DNA from: Colletotrichum lupini
Lineage: Eukaryota; Ascomycota; Sordariomycetes; Glomerellales; Glomerellaceae
Assembly (NCBI RefSeq): GCF_023278565.1
Contig: NC_064675.1
Coordinates: 3,162,001-3,226,000, forward strand
Direction: 5' to 3'
DNA: 64,000 nt
The first letter of the stretch is position 1, and the number at the start of each line of letters is the position of its first letter. The notes beneath the pieces are model-generated. The model was not told the origin of the DNA and did no database searches. It was given only the letters and a program-made list of their open reading frames with translations. Position numbers and translations under genes: made by a program. Of this stretch, positions 32,906-46,200 are shown one piece after another.

Positions 32906-35900
32906 AGAGTCTTTTGTCATCTTTGTTCGATTCTTCCACTTCAACGAGTAGGCCAATTGCGTCTCACTCGTAGGTTTCGATTTCCTGCGGGATCCGGCCC
33001 CGCCCTTTCGTCGATTCAATCTCGGCCAGCTTGCATGAGTTTGAAGGAGTGTCACGTCCACTATGACTCTCCTTGCTTCTCTCCTCCAGTCAGAAGAAGA
33101 GGAAGTAAAAAATATATATCGCAGCAGGATAGGATTGAAATCAGGGATTAATGTCTGCAACTACGAAGAGCTTCCTACTCGGCACGTCTCCAACAATGAA
33201 CGAAACCGATCATTACGAACTTCAGCTTTCTCGAGGGAAAAGCGATGGACTATTTTCGCGCGCGGCTAGGCGGTTACGAGGCAGTTGGCGCTACCGGCTC
33301 TGGTTTGCTTCTATTCTCCAAGGGGCAGTCACGGTTTGAGGAAGAATTTTACGTTCGATTCTTGCACTGGAAGCTTAAGATGTGCGCCAGGGGGCGTTTA
33401 TTTGCTTTGTCATTTTTATGTGGTTATTACCGGTGTTTACGGGAAAATGACGGGTTGGCACGAGATTCATGAGCAGAGAAGAGGGTGCAGATTCCTCTCT
33501 GTATGTATTATCTTGGGGTCGTCTGCTACGGGGAAAGAATGGTGGTCGAGGGATATATCCTCGGCGCGTATCTCTTTTGTGTTTTATGCTTCCTGCTTCT
33601 CACCTCGGGAGCCACCAACCTGTGCGCTATTTTTGTCGCATTGGTATTAAGTATATCGGAGCAAGAGGTACTGAAGATTCGACACGCATATACAAGGGGC
33701 CTTGAGGCTTTCATTCTAGTTCAAGATCAAATCTTTCACTCGTGTGTGGTGTGACATGTGATATGATAGGATGCAATGTGACATGAATTGTGACCGGACA
33801 GATCAGGAGGTGGATGTGAAGGGGCAGCACTATCAAGATGACGAGATGTGAGCCCAGCTTTTTCACGACATTGAAGGAGGGAAAGCCAGGAGTTATAACT
33901 CTGGCAGAAGAACACACGAGACATACAGAAAATGGATTTCATGGGAGTAAGGCAACAACGAAAGCTTTGGAACCGGCGACGAAGACATTCACGCATCTCC
34001 ATTAGAAAGAGTCCGGAGCCATTCAGAGGCAGAGCGGCAGCCCGGCCGGAAGACGAGCAACAGGGGCTCGACCTTCGACACATGAATAGACCCGGCGAGC
34101 CGAGTTCTAGTGCGTAGAGCCGAGCACCCGGAACATGTCTGTATGGTCTCCACAGCCCCCGTCTCCCATCCCTGCCGGCGCCGGAACCGGGACCCGGGAA
34201 CGGTGTGGGTCATTCTGCCATCGGACCCGCCGGCCCCTCCGCGCACGTGGAAGCCTTCGAGAAGACCTGGCTTTCGCGGGGTGCGGTCCAGTCTTTCCGG
34301 ATGCGGTACAAGGCGGTGCACTAGAAGGTTTACCCGCTTGGGAACTACCTTCGTGCCCCGTTCCGGTGGTCGTTACGGTTAGGAGGAGAAGGGGGGGCCC
34401 AAGTATGGCTCCGGCGGTATCCGCGAGCCGGATCCGGCGCCGTGGGGTTCTTTGTACTTCCTTTGTCGTGTTGGGGGCCACGGGGGGGGCTTTTGGGATG
34501 GTAGTACCGTAGGTGGTGTAGAGCAGGGCCAGCTGAGTCCTAGGAGCTTCGAGGGAGTGGCTTCCAAGTAGCGCTGGCGGCTAGTCTAGAAACTAGGATT
34601 CTCTGCCTCATAGGTAGTTCTCTTTCGAAGAAGAAAGACTGGGGGGGGGAGGGAAGAGCAAAGAGCTTGCTTTGCTGACCGCCGAATCTGGGTAGAGGGT
34701 GCTATGCTATACGCCACGCGGGCGAGTGGAATGGGACTTTGTTTCCCTCAGATCTTTGATGTGGAGGGGGGAGGGATCGGTCGATGACGCTGGTCGAGTC
34801 TATCGAGATTCTGAGCCTACCCAACTTCGGAATGAGGGGGAGGGGGGGTAGCGACGGTGCATACGGCGTTAGCCAGCTTACCTACTACGCTATCCATTAC
34901 CCTATACCTACCTTACCATACTTTGCCTGGTCATTACCTTCCTTACCTAGTCTCCAAATTCCCCGCCGCAGGACGGAGGCGAACAACGCTGTCTGAGATC
35001 TTGGACAGATCTTCTAGTGCGGTTGACCACGGGGTGGGTGGCCGGCCAGTCCACGGGATCGAGAGAGACTACACGACAAACCGTACGTTCTGGCCTAGGG
35101 TATGAGTCAACTTTATCCCGTGGAGGAGGAGGCTCTGTCGTGGAGGGGTAGGGTTTTGCCTTGAGAAGAAAGAGGCGGTGTATGGGTTTGGTCATTCCTG
35201 TCAGTCAGGACAGCCCATCAATCTGCTTTTCAATCCGAGTCCGTCTGTCAGTCTGCCAGTCAATTCTCCCATGGAACGTAAGAGAAGTCCGGGTGTTGCT
35301 GCGTCGGCTTTTCCCCTCTCCGTTGAGGCTCTGGGCCAAGGAAAGCTCACGGGCCTAAATGTGCCTTTGGTGAGTGAGCATGAGTCGGGTCGTCTCGTGC
35401 TCTAGGTCCGCGTGCCCAGGCCAGGCGAGTGCAGCCCAGTCTTACCCCGGTGTCGAATCCGGGAAGCCTACCTCGCGCTGACCGCTCCCAACAGGGCAAA
35501 TGAACAAACCTCCAGTGCTGTAAAGGCGGACTGAGCATGATACTCGCCAAGAAAAGGCAGACTGCAAGAGAATAGACAAGCTATTTCCAAGGAAGGGGGG
35601 GGGGGGTCCAGAGGTAGAGACAGTAAGAACTACTTACCGTGTAATGATGAACCCGCCAAGCAAGACACTTACCTGTCCCCCCGTGGCGAAGACAAAAGCA
35701 GAACTCTCCTTCAAACCCAAGATGCAAGAAATAAGGAAGAATCGCAAGTTCAAAAAGCGTTTCTCGTCCGCCCTGCTTTCACCAGATCGTCAGGTCTTGG
35801 CGAGCGAACGAACGGTTCTTGGGCATGTGGCTTAGGCTTTTTGTCCTCCCGCCAAGAACTTTCGCAGGTCGCACTCGGCAGCGGCGCCCCTTTCCCTTCT

Positions 35901-37521
35901 TCTGCCCCGGAAGTCTCGGTTCGGTACAAGACAAAAGAATACGGACCTTCAGACGGAACCTTACAACACACACCGGCACACAAAAAAACGTTTGGCGCCC
36001 GTCCGTCGGTCCTGTTGGGTTCGTTGATATAGAGTTATATCCAAGAAAGAGAGAAAGACAAAAAGCAAACAAGATGACTTCATCGCCGGGGGATGTTCTC
36101 CACAGCCCACCGGACACCGCGCGTCCGGCCGCCCGGAAAGGCAGTCCCCGACTTTCCCAGGCAATTCGATGGGGAATTACCTGTGGCGGGGTCCCACTTC
36201 TTCCCGGTACTCAGATCTGGCCCGGGCCCCATTCCCAGATCTTGAAGCCGCGGGAATTGTTTACATACGGCCGCCCCATGTTATGTTTGCCCCTAATTCG
36301 CCTGTCATTCGTCATCGGCCACCCAGAAAGCTGCAAAGTCGTCTGCCAAGCTGTGATGTAGAAAGTAGAGTCCAGCAAAGACATCTCTCAGCAAATAGTA
36401 ACCCACAGAGCAGTTGTCCCACGAGCAAGTGTGGCTGTAGACCAACTTTACAATTGCGCCCCGGCTCTCTGGTAATGCCCGCCTGCCAACGTAGAAACTG
36501 TAACAGGGCACCGCGGCTTTGCGTGTCCCAGTGATGCAATAGATTCGACCTGTGCTTCCGTGGTTCCTACCACGGATCAGCCTGTGCCCAGGACATGGGA
36601 CAGGTGACCAGGACAGGTCGCAAAGACCGCCAGACCCAAGCAAAATTCATGGCAAAGAGTGGTGAGCACACAGACAAGAGCAGTCACAGAGACGATCACG
36701 CCCAAGGATGCCGCTCCTCTTTGCTTTGTTCATTAAACTTTTCTTTCTTTAGGTCTTTGGCTCAGAATACAGCCACTCACTACAGGAGCAGAGCGAGTGG
36801 ACTAGAGGGTTTGCTGCTGGGAGACCACACGATCAATCCAGAACATTTGATTCTGGCGAATGTGCGGGACACATCGGTTCCATAGCCCGCACACGCATGC
36901 AGTCTCCCAAAGACATCGTTCCCAAGACCGATGCATCATGGCCTATGCATCCGGTCCTTACCGATTCCTCCTGGTTCTCAACCATCCCACCGAGCCTCTT
37001 CCCCTGAGGCTCAACCAAGTCCATCTTCCGTTTCCAGGTCGTGAGTGCCCTTGCGCATCTTAAATCCGTCGCTCATTATAGCTTCGTTCCATGGGGGCTT
37101 GAGGACTGCTGGCCAAGTCAACCCAGAGATGTAGTGGACCTGGCTCTGTAGCGTAATTCTGCCGGTGCCCCGTTCCAAAGACGGGGATGTCATATGTACG
37201 TTGAACAGTAGGTTGTTGTGGTGTAAGCAGCATGGGAGGGTAAAACGCCAAACGCCGATGCTCGCAATAACAGGGTCGCATGGGGGTGTCGTAAAATCGT
37301 CAGGTAAACAAGTGTAAAAGGGTGTGAATCGAAGCAGGCTGAAAGAGGGAGTCGAAAGACCGCCGGTTGACGCACGCTGTCTGTGCAGACGCATTGTTCT
37401 ATCATTGTGCCGGGTTGGAAAGTTCCGGTCATTGCTGTTCCGCCGTTGAAATGAATTGTTGAAAGTCTTGTTGACAATAAAGAAGCTGTCCACCGAAGTA
37501 GTTCCAAGACGAAGTCGTTAT
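32906..37521. other. 4.6-kb intergenic region without supportable gene
   Basis: Lies between the convergent ends of the unrecognised gene and the Hal4-type kinase, so it includes both 3' UTRs. Contains an ATGTGACATG-like cluster near 33750-33800, a G-run at 35599-35608, and a CCTTACC/TACC-rich patch at 34879-34950. All frames are short and uneven in composition. No RNA gene or transposon seen. Confidence 0.5.
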
Positions 37522-39049
37522 TCAAAGGCCCTCTTCACCAGCCTTGCAGAGCTTGATCTCGCGTCCCCACTCTGACTTAAGGACCTGGGACGCAGTAATG
37601 CGACGGGTGGGATTAGGATCCAAAATGGAATATATCACGTTCCTACAGCGCGCCTAAAGACTGTTAGTTTCTGGACGATACTATAAGCAAATCCGATAGA
37701 CTTACTCTGTGCAAGGACTCAATCGGTCCGTAGCCCTCCTCGTCGCGGCGACCTTCCAGGTATCTAGCGTAGAATTCGTCCTCGTCTTTGCGGGCAACGC
37801 GCCAAAGGTGGCGACCGGTACGCATGGCCATGTAAATGACACCACAGGCCCAGACATCGACAGCGCGGGCGTCGAATTCCTTGTCTGTGTACTCCTCGGG
37901 CGCAATGTAGGGAGCAGAGCCACAGAGGCCGGACACCATGTGAGGATCCGTCTCCCAGGCCATTCTGAAGCACTCGCCGTTGCCAAAGTCTGTGATCTTC
38001 AAGCCACCACGAGTAGTGAGCAGCAGGTTCTCAGGCTTCAGATCACGGTGGGCAACACCCATCTCGTGGAGGTACTCCACACCACGCATCATCTGCTTGA
38101 AGTAGCAATCCGCCTCCTGAACCTCCAACTTGCCGGCTGCGAGGACGAGAGTGTATAAGTCACCACCGGCGCAGAACTCCATGACTTCGCAGTAATCTCC
38201 CTTGGCGTCCTTGAGCAAATCCAGAGTGTGGATAACGTTGGGGTGACGCAACGACGAGGAAATGCAAAATTCGGCAGTCAGTCGCTTGCTGTACTTCTTC
38301 TCCGTCTCCTCTGGGCGACGGCGGAATTCCTTGACGGCGAAAAGTCTTTCTACTCCATTCTCGACCTTCTTGTGGGATATCCTGACGATTCCAAAGGCAC
38401 CACGGCCTACAACCTCCTGACATTTTCCGTACTTTTCTACAAGAGTGGTGGTTGCGTTTGGGCCGTTCTTCCTGTCGCCAGCCATATCCTCCTTCTCGGC
38501 CTTGAGCGTGTCGACCCAGTTAGAGACGAGCGACAGGTCGTTTTCGGCGTGCTCTTGCTTCTTGCCGATGAGGGTACGCCACATGTCGGAGAGCTTCTCC
38601 TGCCTGCGACTTGACTTGAGGTGGTGCTCGTGGCCACCTTGCAAGTCCGGGCTCGCCATGAATCGATGAAGGTCTTTTACGGGAGGTTTTGCGGGTTTGC
38701 TGGCTGGTTTGTCGGGGACTTTCTCTGCGGTGGTGGTAGAGGGTTTCCTGCTGGGAGGTTGGGGCTTGTCGCTGCCATTAAAGCTGGAGCCGCGGGGTCG
38801 ATGGGGGACCTCGATAGCGTTTCGGCTGACGTCTTTGGTCGAGAACATGCGCGTGAGCTTGTCCTTCATGGAGGGTTTCTCGGCAGGTTTCGGCAGGGCC
38901 TCGTGGGAGGAATTGCCGTTGGTGAGGGACTGGCCATTTTGCGGGGTCAAACGCGGCGATTTTTTGCCGTCAGACTTGACTGAGGAAGGTTTGGAACTGG
39001 CCGCCGAGGCGGTTGTTGGGCTCGCCATAGCGGGGGATGCGGAAGGCAT
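37522..39049 (-). CDS. SAT4: Hal4/Sat4-type serine/threonine kinase (NPR/HAL5 family)
   Basis: Two exons, 39049-37706 and 37653-37522 (52-bp intron), 491 aa. Residues 1-200 are Ser/Pro/Lys-rich and disordered. The kinase domain starts near 205: GRGAFG 215-220, AVK with Lys240, Glu260, HRDLKPEN 334-341, DFG 354-356, APE 383-385, so all catalytic residues are present. DFGNGECF and the 'ARCRNVIYSILDPNPTRRITASQVLKSEW' end are typical of the Hal4/Sat4-Hal5 group, which in yeast stabilises the Trk potassium transporters. The start at 39049 is the first ATG on this strand for 1.18 kb. An internal Met at residue 8 is an alternative. Orthology to Sat4 versus Hal5 not resolved. Confidence 0.88.
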
Positions 39050-39678
39050 GAGCGCGCAGCAGGTTTGTTTGGTGGGTGAAGGTTCGTTCGGAGGGGCGCT
39101 GGTGGTAGAGAGAAAGGGTAGACGGGACGGAGGCGGTATATACGCGAAAGCGAGCGAACCGACGGCGGATGACCTATCGCCTCTTTCTTGGTCTGTCCTT
39201 CTTTTTCTTTTCCCCTTGTGTGGCTGTTGTCTCTCTTGGTTCCGGCTATCGGTGACGCAGGTAGGCCGCAGATGGGTGTCAGCCGCAAGGGAAGCGTGGG
39301 TGCGGTGCAGCTGGCAAGAATGAACAGCTATGCACAGCAGGGCGGGCTGCTGGAGGGGCAGCAGCGGCAGGTTATGCAGAATTGGCTGGTAGTGGTGGTG
39401 GGGGTAAAGTCTGCGACTCAAGTAAGTCTTTGGCCTGTCTGGTCTGGTCGAGTCGAGTCGAGTCGAGTTGGGCCGAGTAAGACTCGGGAGTGCCGTCGAG
39501 TGTCAAGGCTCGGGTCTGACAAGGGAAAAAAGGGCTCGCTGTGGCGCAAAGAACGCCTCGGCGCAGTGGGAGGGCTCGGGCCCAAGTAGACGTGACTCGC
39601 AGGGCGGACAAAATAGCAGACCTGTTTCAACCCCCTTTTCTTTCTAATTTTGTCCCCGTGGTGAAAGGTGGGAGTGAA

Positions 39679-39718
<40 letters not shown>

Positions 39719-39730
39719 GGAGGGGGGGGG

Positions 39731-39798
<68 letters not shown>

Positions 39799-39820
39799 GG
39801 GGGGGGGGGGGGGGGGGGTG
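39679..39820. repeat. 142-bp near-pure poly-G/poly-C tract
   Basis: Uninterrupted G runs of about 39, 28, 35 and 20 bases, broken only by T39718, A39721, A39733, A39762, A39798 and T39819. Lies 630-771 bp upstream of the Hal4-type kinase start, C-rich in its sense orientation. Could form G-quadruplex or i-motif structures. Exact length is uncertain because such tracts are error-prone in sequencing. Confidence 0.95.
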
Positions 39821-39923
39821 CTGTAGGTGGTATTCAAAGTTTTAGAGAGAAGAAGTCGGAAGGGAAGGTAATAAGACGAAGAAGATGGGATGGGCGTAGG
39901 GATTAGAGGATTATGTAGGTGTG

Positions 39924-39926
<3 letters not shown>

Positions 39927-39955
<29 letters not shown>
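39927..39955. repeat. (GA)n microsatellite
   Basis: About 14 GA units upstream of the Hal4-type kinase; a (TC)n tract in its sense orientation. Confidence 0.9.
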
Positions 39956-39958
<3 letters not shown>

Positions 39959-40226
39959 CTACAGGAATGGAAACCTGAGCAGAGGCGGTCGGAGCGAGAA
40001 AGCGAAAGAAAAAAAAAAGTCTGGCCCCAGCAGGCGACAGCGGCGGCGGGTAGCGGTCTGGTGGCAGACAACGCGTAGGCGGGCGGGCGGCGGGCGAGCG
40101 AGCAGTCGATAATACCAAAGAAATTGGGAGGGGACGGAGGTGAGAGGGGGTAAGAAGTGGAAGTCAAGGGGGAGTGGAGGGGAGAGCAAAAAAATACAGC
40201 GGGACAGGCAGGTTGCGACAGCCGGG

Positions 40227-43200
40227 CATGTGGTGTTAGTGAATACTGCGTAGGTGGTGGCCTGGTGTAAGTAGAGCAAGGTAGCGTAGGATGTGTAGCG
40301 TCTTTTGAGGTAAAGTAGGGTCAAGGTGGGGCCTAACGAGGGAAAGATTGGATTGCCCTGCAGCTCGGTACAGTTGAGGAATTTGAGACCTCAGGGCAGA
40401 ATGCAGACGGGCTCCGAGTGGACTGGACTGGCGAGGACCACGACTACCCAGGGCCGGAGGTGAGAGTTGAGAGGCGAGGTGAGATGAGTGAGCTGGGAAG
40501 TGAAGTCTACTTGGTACGGATACCGTGAGCCAAGGTACCTGACCTTACTGAAGCTGTGAAAGCTAAGGTAAGGAAGGTACTAGCCACGGCCTGCAGAAAG
40601 CAGATGGGCGGGAAGCAGCAGAATGGAGACTTTGGAGAACTGGAGACTCGAGACCTGGGATCCTCCACTCCCTCCACTGCGCTGGTACTGGTACTGGTAC
40701 TGGTACTGGTACCGCTCTAGGTACTGGCAATGCTGTTAGCTCCAAGCAGGCAATCGGGGTGATTGACAAGTACTGCCAGGTTATTATTGCTGCTTTGCTA
40801 TGCGTCGCCGTCGAGTGGGTGGTGTCGCTTTTGCTGAGGGGAAAAAAAAACCAACACAACAGGCCGCGGGCGGCGGGTGGGCGGTGTAAGCGAAGTGAGT
40901 GTGTCGGGGCCGGTCGAGAGCTTCCAGGTTCCTACGCCGTAAAAAATGTACCGATACAAAGCTACTCAGCACGACTGTACGACGAGCCAGGTACCATGTT
41001 CAACACGACTTAGAGGAGCAATAAGCTGTTCCAGGGAGGAGGGCTGGAAAAAGGCTTGTTCTCGTTGTTGCTGTTGCTGTCCTTGCTGGTCAGCAGTCAC
41101 CGCCTAAACCGAACTTTGATCTGTCAGCAAAATCCCCCCACGACTTGACTGCCCTTTTCCTTTCTTCGCGGCTTGCCTGCTCTGCCTCCCCGTCGTGAAA
41201 AGGGTGGCAGGAAAGTCTGGCCTGCTTCCATTTGCTACTGCTCGGCACCAGACCAGTCGCGGACTCGTGGTCGGTGTGACTGACTGCCGTGTGTGGTCCT
41301 CGATGGAACAAGGCCGAAATTACACACCTCTTTGGTAATCCAGTCCAGTCCTTAATGTCACTTGTAGCCCGCCTGTAAACTGTAGTACACTGGTACTATG
41401 GATTACCAAGAGCAAATGGAAAGGAGAGTGCGAAGGTCCGAATTGCGACAGCTGTACGGACGGCCTAGGCTCTAGCACTTTCGAATTGCCTTGGCCAAGA
41501 ACTGCGCCAGCCCACTGTACAAGTTGGCAGTTGCCTCGCACATAGACAAGGACCTTCGTCTTCCCGCTTGTCTCCTTGGTTCGGCCCTGATTGTGGTAAA
41601 GTTGGTGGAAGATGACTGCAAAGGTGGCGCGTGAACTGCTTTTGGCTTCAAGGTGGTTTGTTCGTCGTTCGTGTGGAGAGATGCCTCCTGAACGCGCTTG
41701 TAAGCGGCAGCCGGCAATCCCCATCAGTCGCCTTTCTTGTCACCTTTTTGCTACTTATTACTGTAAAAGTTTGGAGGGATTCCAACTAGTCTGTCAAGTT
41801 TCCCAATTTTGCTCCGAACGGCACCTTGGCCACCCGGCCGTTGCTGTTACGATTTGGTCTAGCCTCCGATGGATCAAGGGGCTACTAATAATCAAGTGAG
41901 TGATATCAAGGGCATGACAGAAAAACTTTTCCCACTCGCAAAGTGTGCTCGCAAAGTGTGAGTGTCTGGTAGGTTTATCATTTCGGTTTTTTTTTTCCCT
42001 CTTTCTTTCTAGAATGTGGCGTATTCGTTTCCCATTTCGACGGAGACTACCCGATCCCTCAGTTTGGGTGACCGGGGCAGTGACCAGGGGCAGGGCTGAG
42101 TTGTTGAGCCAGAATCTGTCTTTGATGCGAAAGAAAACGCTCAAACATGTACCGAGGCAAGAGACAAAGATACAAAATGGGTTGCTGACAACCAAATAGC
42201 TACTTACCCGGACTAACATTAGAAACAGGTACGGATACATTAATGGCAGCCAGTGTTGGTTAGTCCATCTCCATAATAACAGAGAGAGAAAAAAGTCCGT
42301 CCATCTGTCACTCTGGTGGGAAACCCACCATAACCACCTCCGCCATGCGCAGTGCGGATACAGAGCGGGAAGCAGGCAGGCGACAGATGCAGTAACAATA
42401 ACGTAGCTGCATCGGACGGGGTCTCTGGTGAGTGGACCAGGCGTGGGCAGAGACACCAAGATAAGGTTAGGTCAGGTTAGGGTACGAGAGGCACAACTTG
42501 CAAGAACCCAAGACCTTTGTCTACCTACAAGGTTCAACGAGACTTCGGAATCCTTGACGTGGCTTCCGATGAGGATCCCTCAGGAACGGCGCTTCCGTAC
42601 ATGACCGATGGAAATGGCGGGATCAGGTAAACGACATGCAAGACGCGCAGCCCTGAGGGTCTCTCTGCCATGTCTGCCTCTCTGGCCAAGTCGAGCTCCG
42701 TCCACAGTGTCTCGTCTTTGGTGCTGCAAATCGACTAGTTGAGCCACGGAACGGGGTGACGGGGTGACGGGGGCTTCTGCCCGCAACATCAGTCCGCCGA
42801 CTGGACCATTCGGCTGCCGGAAAGCCTATGAATGGAGAACCAGAGTATGCATTTTTGGTCTGGGGCAAGGTGCAGACCAGGGACGCGCCGGTCAAGGGGT
42901 GACTTGTCCTTGACTAACAAACATGCCCGTTTTACCTAGGCTGAACGATTTATTACTCTTGGGTTTGTCAGTCTTGTGTATTGGTATCCGCCTTGTGGTC
43001 AAGACGTTGCTTGGCTGGCTCCGGTACGGAATACGTGAGGTGCTCTGTATTAGACACAGCGGAACGCCCGCGTCTGGCGCTCACTCATTGCCCGCGGCCA
43101 CCTCGTAGCAAAGACCCGCGGCCTGCGGTGGTGACCGTCTTCGATAATCCGCAGCTTGCGAGAGAAGAGCCTGACATAAGCAACAGTGTCTGCTGACAGC

Positions 43201-46200
43201 GCTGCAAAACTTAGATACTCCGTACTTTGAACCAAAATTGGACGAAGCCCTACGGCCCCTGCCAGCTGCCAGGAGCTTGCTGCAGCGGATGGAGTCGGCT
43301 TGTGGCGATGGTCGTCGTGTCATTACGTAGAAAGGCACCGATCATTCCTCCAAGCAGGCCCTTCGCCTGGCTCGAGGGCGGCATTGCCAGCGAGGCAGCT
43401 TATCAATTTCCGATTGAAGAGAAGGCAAGCGCGAAGATGCCGTGCCAGTTGGCATAATTGTCCCTGGCGTGTGTGCGTGCGTGCCTTGGTGCGGGCTTGC
43501 GAGGTAAGGTCAACAGCTGGAGGAGCCGTCTGCCGTGGACGCCGGCTTAGCGGCCGTCGCGACTCAATGACCACATTGTCTGGGATGTTGCGTGTAGTGC
43601 GTAGCGCGAATCCGTAGTGTAGGGGCACATGTGTCAAAGGGCATGGAAAGTCAAGCTTCCCGGATTTTGCTGTGCGGTTTGATCGATGACATGGAAGGCA
43701 GGGCGGTGCCGTGCAGGAAGTTCAGCCCTTGTGTGGTCGAATCGGGACCCGCCAAGACGACATCTGCAAAGAGAAAAGCGGCTTTGCGAACGGCAGTGGA
43801 CAGGGCATGGCTGGCTGCGTCCTGGCGCGAGGGAATGTGAGATTCAAGATGCGACTGCGGGCCAAAGCCGGAGGGGCATCGGCGAGTGAGCACCCACACA
43901 GCATCTTTCTGAGCCCTGTTGGTGCACTTTGGAGGGGTTCGCTTCGCAGGGTTAGAGCCTTAGAGTCGAAGGCCAAGACGGGGTCTGCACAGGGTGGACA
44001 AGGGCCGTCGTGTGGACTGTGTGCAAGTCTTGGAAGGTCTTGGACGACCTCATGGCGTGTGACAGGATTCGCAGAAGAAGCTTGATGGGATTTGTGTGAG
44101 AGGGAGAGACAGAGAGAAGGTTCCGTGTGTGTTTCGTTGGTTCTGAATGCATGGGCAATTGGTGAGAGCGATTGGCCGGCAAATTTTTGTACTGTTGGCC
44201 TATTGTCTTTTTTTCTTCTTGTATTGCTTTCTGTTTTGTGATTTTTCTCTCTCCATTTCTCGCCCCTCAGCTCGGCTTATTTCGGTACTTCAGAGTTTGT
44301 GTGAGGTAAAAAGTCGAGAAGGGGGAAATGAGAAATGGCGACGGAAAAAAAAAAGAGGTGAAAGGAAGAAGAACGTCTCTAGGTACGTCTGCAGTGCAAA
44401 GAACCTAAGGTAGGTACGGGAAAAGAGTAAGAAAGGCACTACGTAGGTACTCGAGTACGTGGCTTTCTGTGTTAAAGGCAGGTCCTCTTTCCTGCAGACG
44501 CCCAGTATCGCGACAAGCGCCATACTGTCAAATGTTATTAGCCGCATGCTACCCCCGCACAGTGCCTGCGCAAGCCGATGACGTTTGCGGGTGCGGGATA
44601 AGTACTTGCAGACCAAAGTAAGCAAGGCCCAGGAAATACCAAGCCGGCAAGTGGTACCGCACCGTTCTCCGTTCTACGGATATCCTCTGCCTATGTACCT
44701 CATAGTAGGTATTCCGTTGTTCTCCATTCTTCATCGGCCCCAGAGCGAGAAAGTCTCCCCTTCCTCTTTATTTTTATTTTTCTAAACTTTGCCCCTTGTA
44801 CAATGCTATGGCCTTGTTGGCATGTTTCTCTTCATTGTTTATCCCGTCCTTTCTTACTCATCTACCGCAGTACGCAGTATTAATTCCTCTCGTTTACAGT
44901 CTTGGCTTTTCTGCGTATTCAGTCCGGTCTGGCTCTGAAGATGTCCCCCTTGTCTGTTCTTGCCTTTCACCTGCCTTGTACTTCAAATACGTAGTTACCT
45001 CATATTACAGAGATGTGAGAGACGGAAGATCATGACCATCCGTACTGATGACAATGACCACAACATTCAGATCTCGAAATTGGGAAATGGAAACCGCCGC
45101 TTCTCCAATCATGTGGAGCCTGCCAACCAGACCGACCGCATTGAATCTCGGCTTTTCCCTCTCGCTACTTGTCTCCCCGACTGCACCGTTCGTACCCTGA
45201 ACCCTCTCGCATCTCTAAATCTCCCTCCTACTCGCTGGAAAGTCGTTGGCCGTATGTGCTTCACTACTTGCTAGCCGCTGCTGCACGCACCGTAGTCCTT
45301 GCCGTCTCAACAACACGCCGCCCTTCCTTCTCCCATCCTCCATCACCCCAGGTCGTGTGACTCTCAGTCTTGAGACTAAGGTAGGAGGCTTTCGGGTTTG
45401 TCTTGAACTGCGCAACCACACAAACCATGGAGCCCCCATGCACTTGTGTAACGTTTCTTGGCACCCACTCCTTGCCTTCTCATCCTCCATCTCATAATCT
45501 CATTCTCAGCAATGAGCTCATTGTCTCCCCATTCTTCTTCGTCCACACCATTGGCTCGCTATCAACTGTCTTCCCCATTCCTCGCCATTAACGCTCCGCT
45601 TCCTCGCCGCCGACATCCGCAACTCCCACCCTCAAGGCTCTGGCACCCTGCAACTCCATGCCAGTGTTCCATAAGTCCAACCAGCCTCAACCCTCTTTCT
45701 CCCGCTCTTGTTTTGTCATCCCCAGATACACTTCACTTGGGGTTGCAGTTCAAAACACTCAGGTGAGACCCAGTTGAAGCGCCCCCAGGCCTTGCCGTCT
45801 GCAGACTTACCTGAATAACCCAGGGGATTGGTCTACAACACCGACGCCCTGCCTCCGAGCCTCCAAGAGCCTCGGTTTGGTGCCTCTTATCCGTGCTGAT
45901 GAAGTCGTCAAAGATGTCTCCGTACCTCTCCGCAAATCACCTCCGTGAGCCCACATGGTTGTTGCGGCCCATGCGCCATGAGCCATCCCCTTTCGCCTGG
46001 TGCATGCAGTGGTGCCGCCGCACTCTGCCAGTACTCTAGTCGGACATGCGGCAGACACGAGCAATCAGAGACATGTCAACACAAGACGAACCTGCCAGTA
46101 CCCGTTCCAAATTACCGGTACGCTCGCATCATCTTATTGCCCATGGGCCATCTTGCTCTCGCTAAGGCGGTACATTCTGCCCCCCTTCCCCCGGTTCCTC

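Larger units (their letters stand above)
39050..40226 (-). promoter_or_regulatory. ATG-free upstream leader/promoter of the Hal4-type kinase
   Basis: No CAT occurs on the plus strand from 39050 to 40226, so the kinase-sense strand has no ATG for 1,177 nt; the reverse orientation has about eight. In transcript sense it contains a 142-nt almost pure C tract and a (TC)n tract. Part is probably transcribed as 5' UTR. Base composition is skewed, so depletion is less decisive than for the leader at 30-31.5 kb. Confidence 0.45.

Noticed and set aside
37706..39421. Longer kinase frame opening upstream to 39421
   Set aside because: The added 124 codons contain no ATG and translate low-complexity leader; the first ATG is at 39049.
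39418..40167. 249-codon minus-strand frame with a polyproline run
   Set aside because: The proline run is just the poly-C tract in translation, and the flanking residues come from low-complexity leader sequence; no ATG start exists there.
41794..42459. 221-codon minus-strand frame with hydrophobic stretches
   Set aside because: Trp/Leu-rich but without regular membrane-helix spacing, family motifs or codon bias; ends inside unrelated repeats. Most likely chance.
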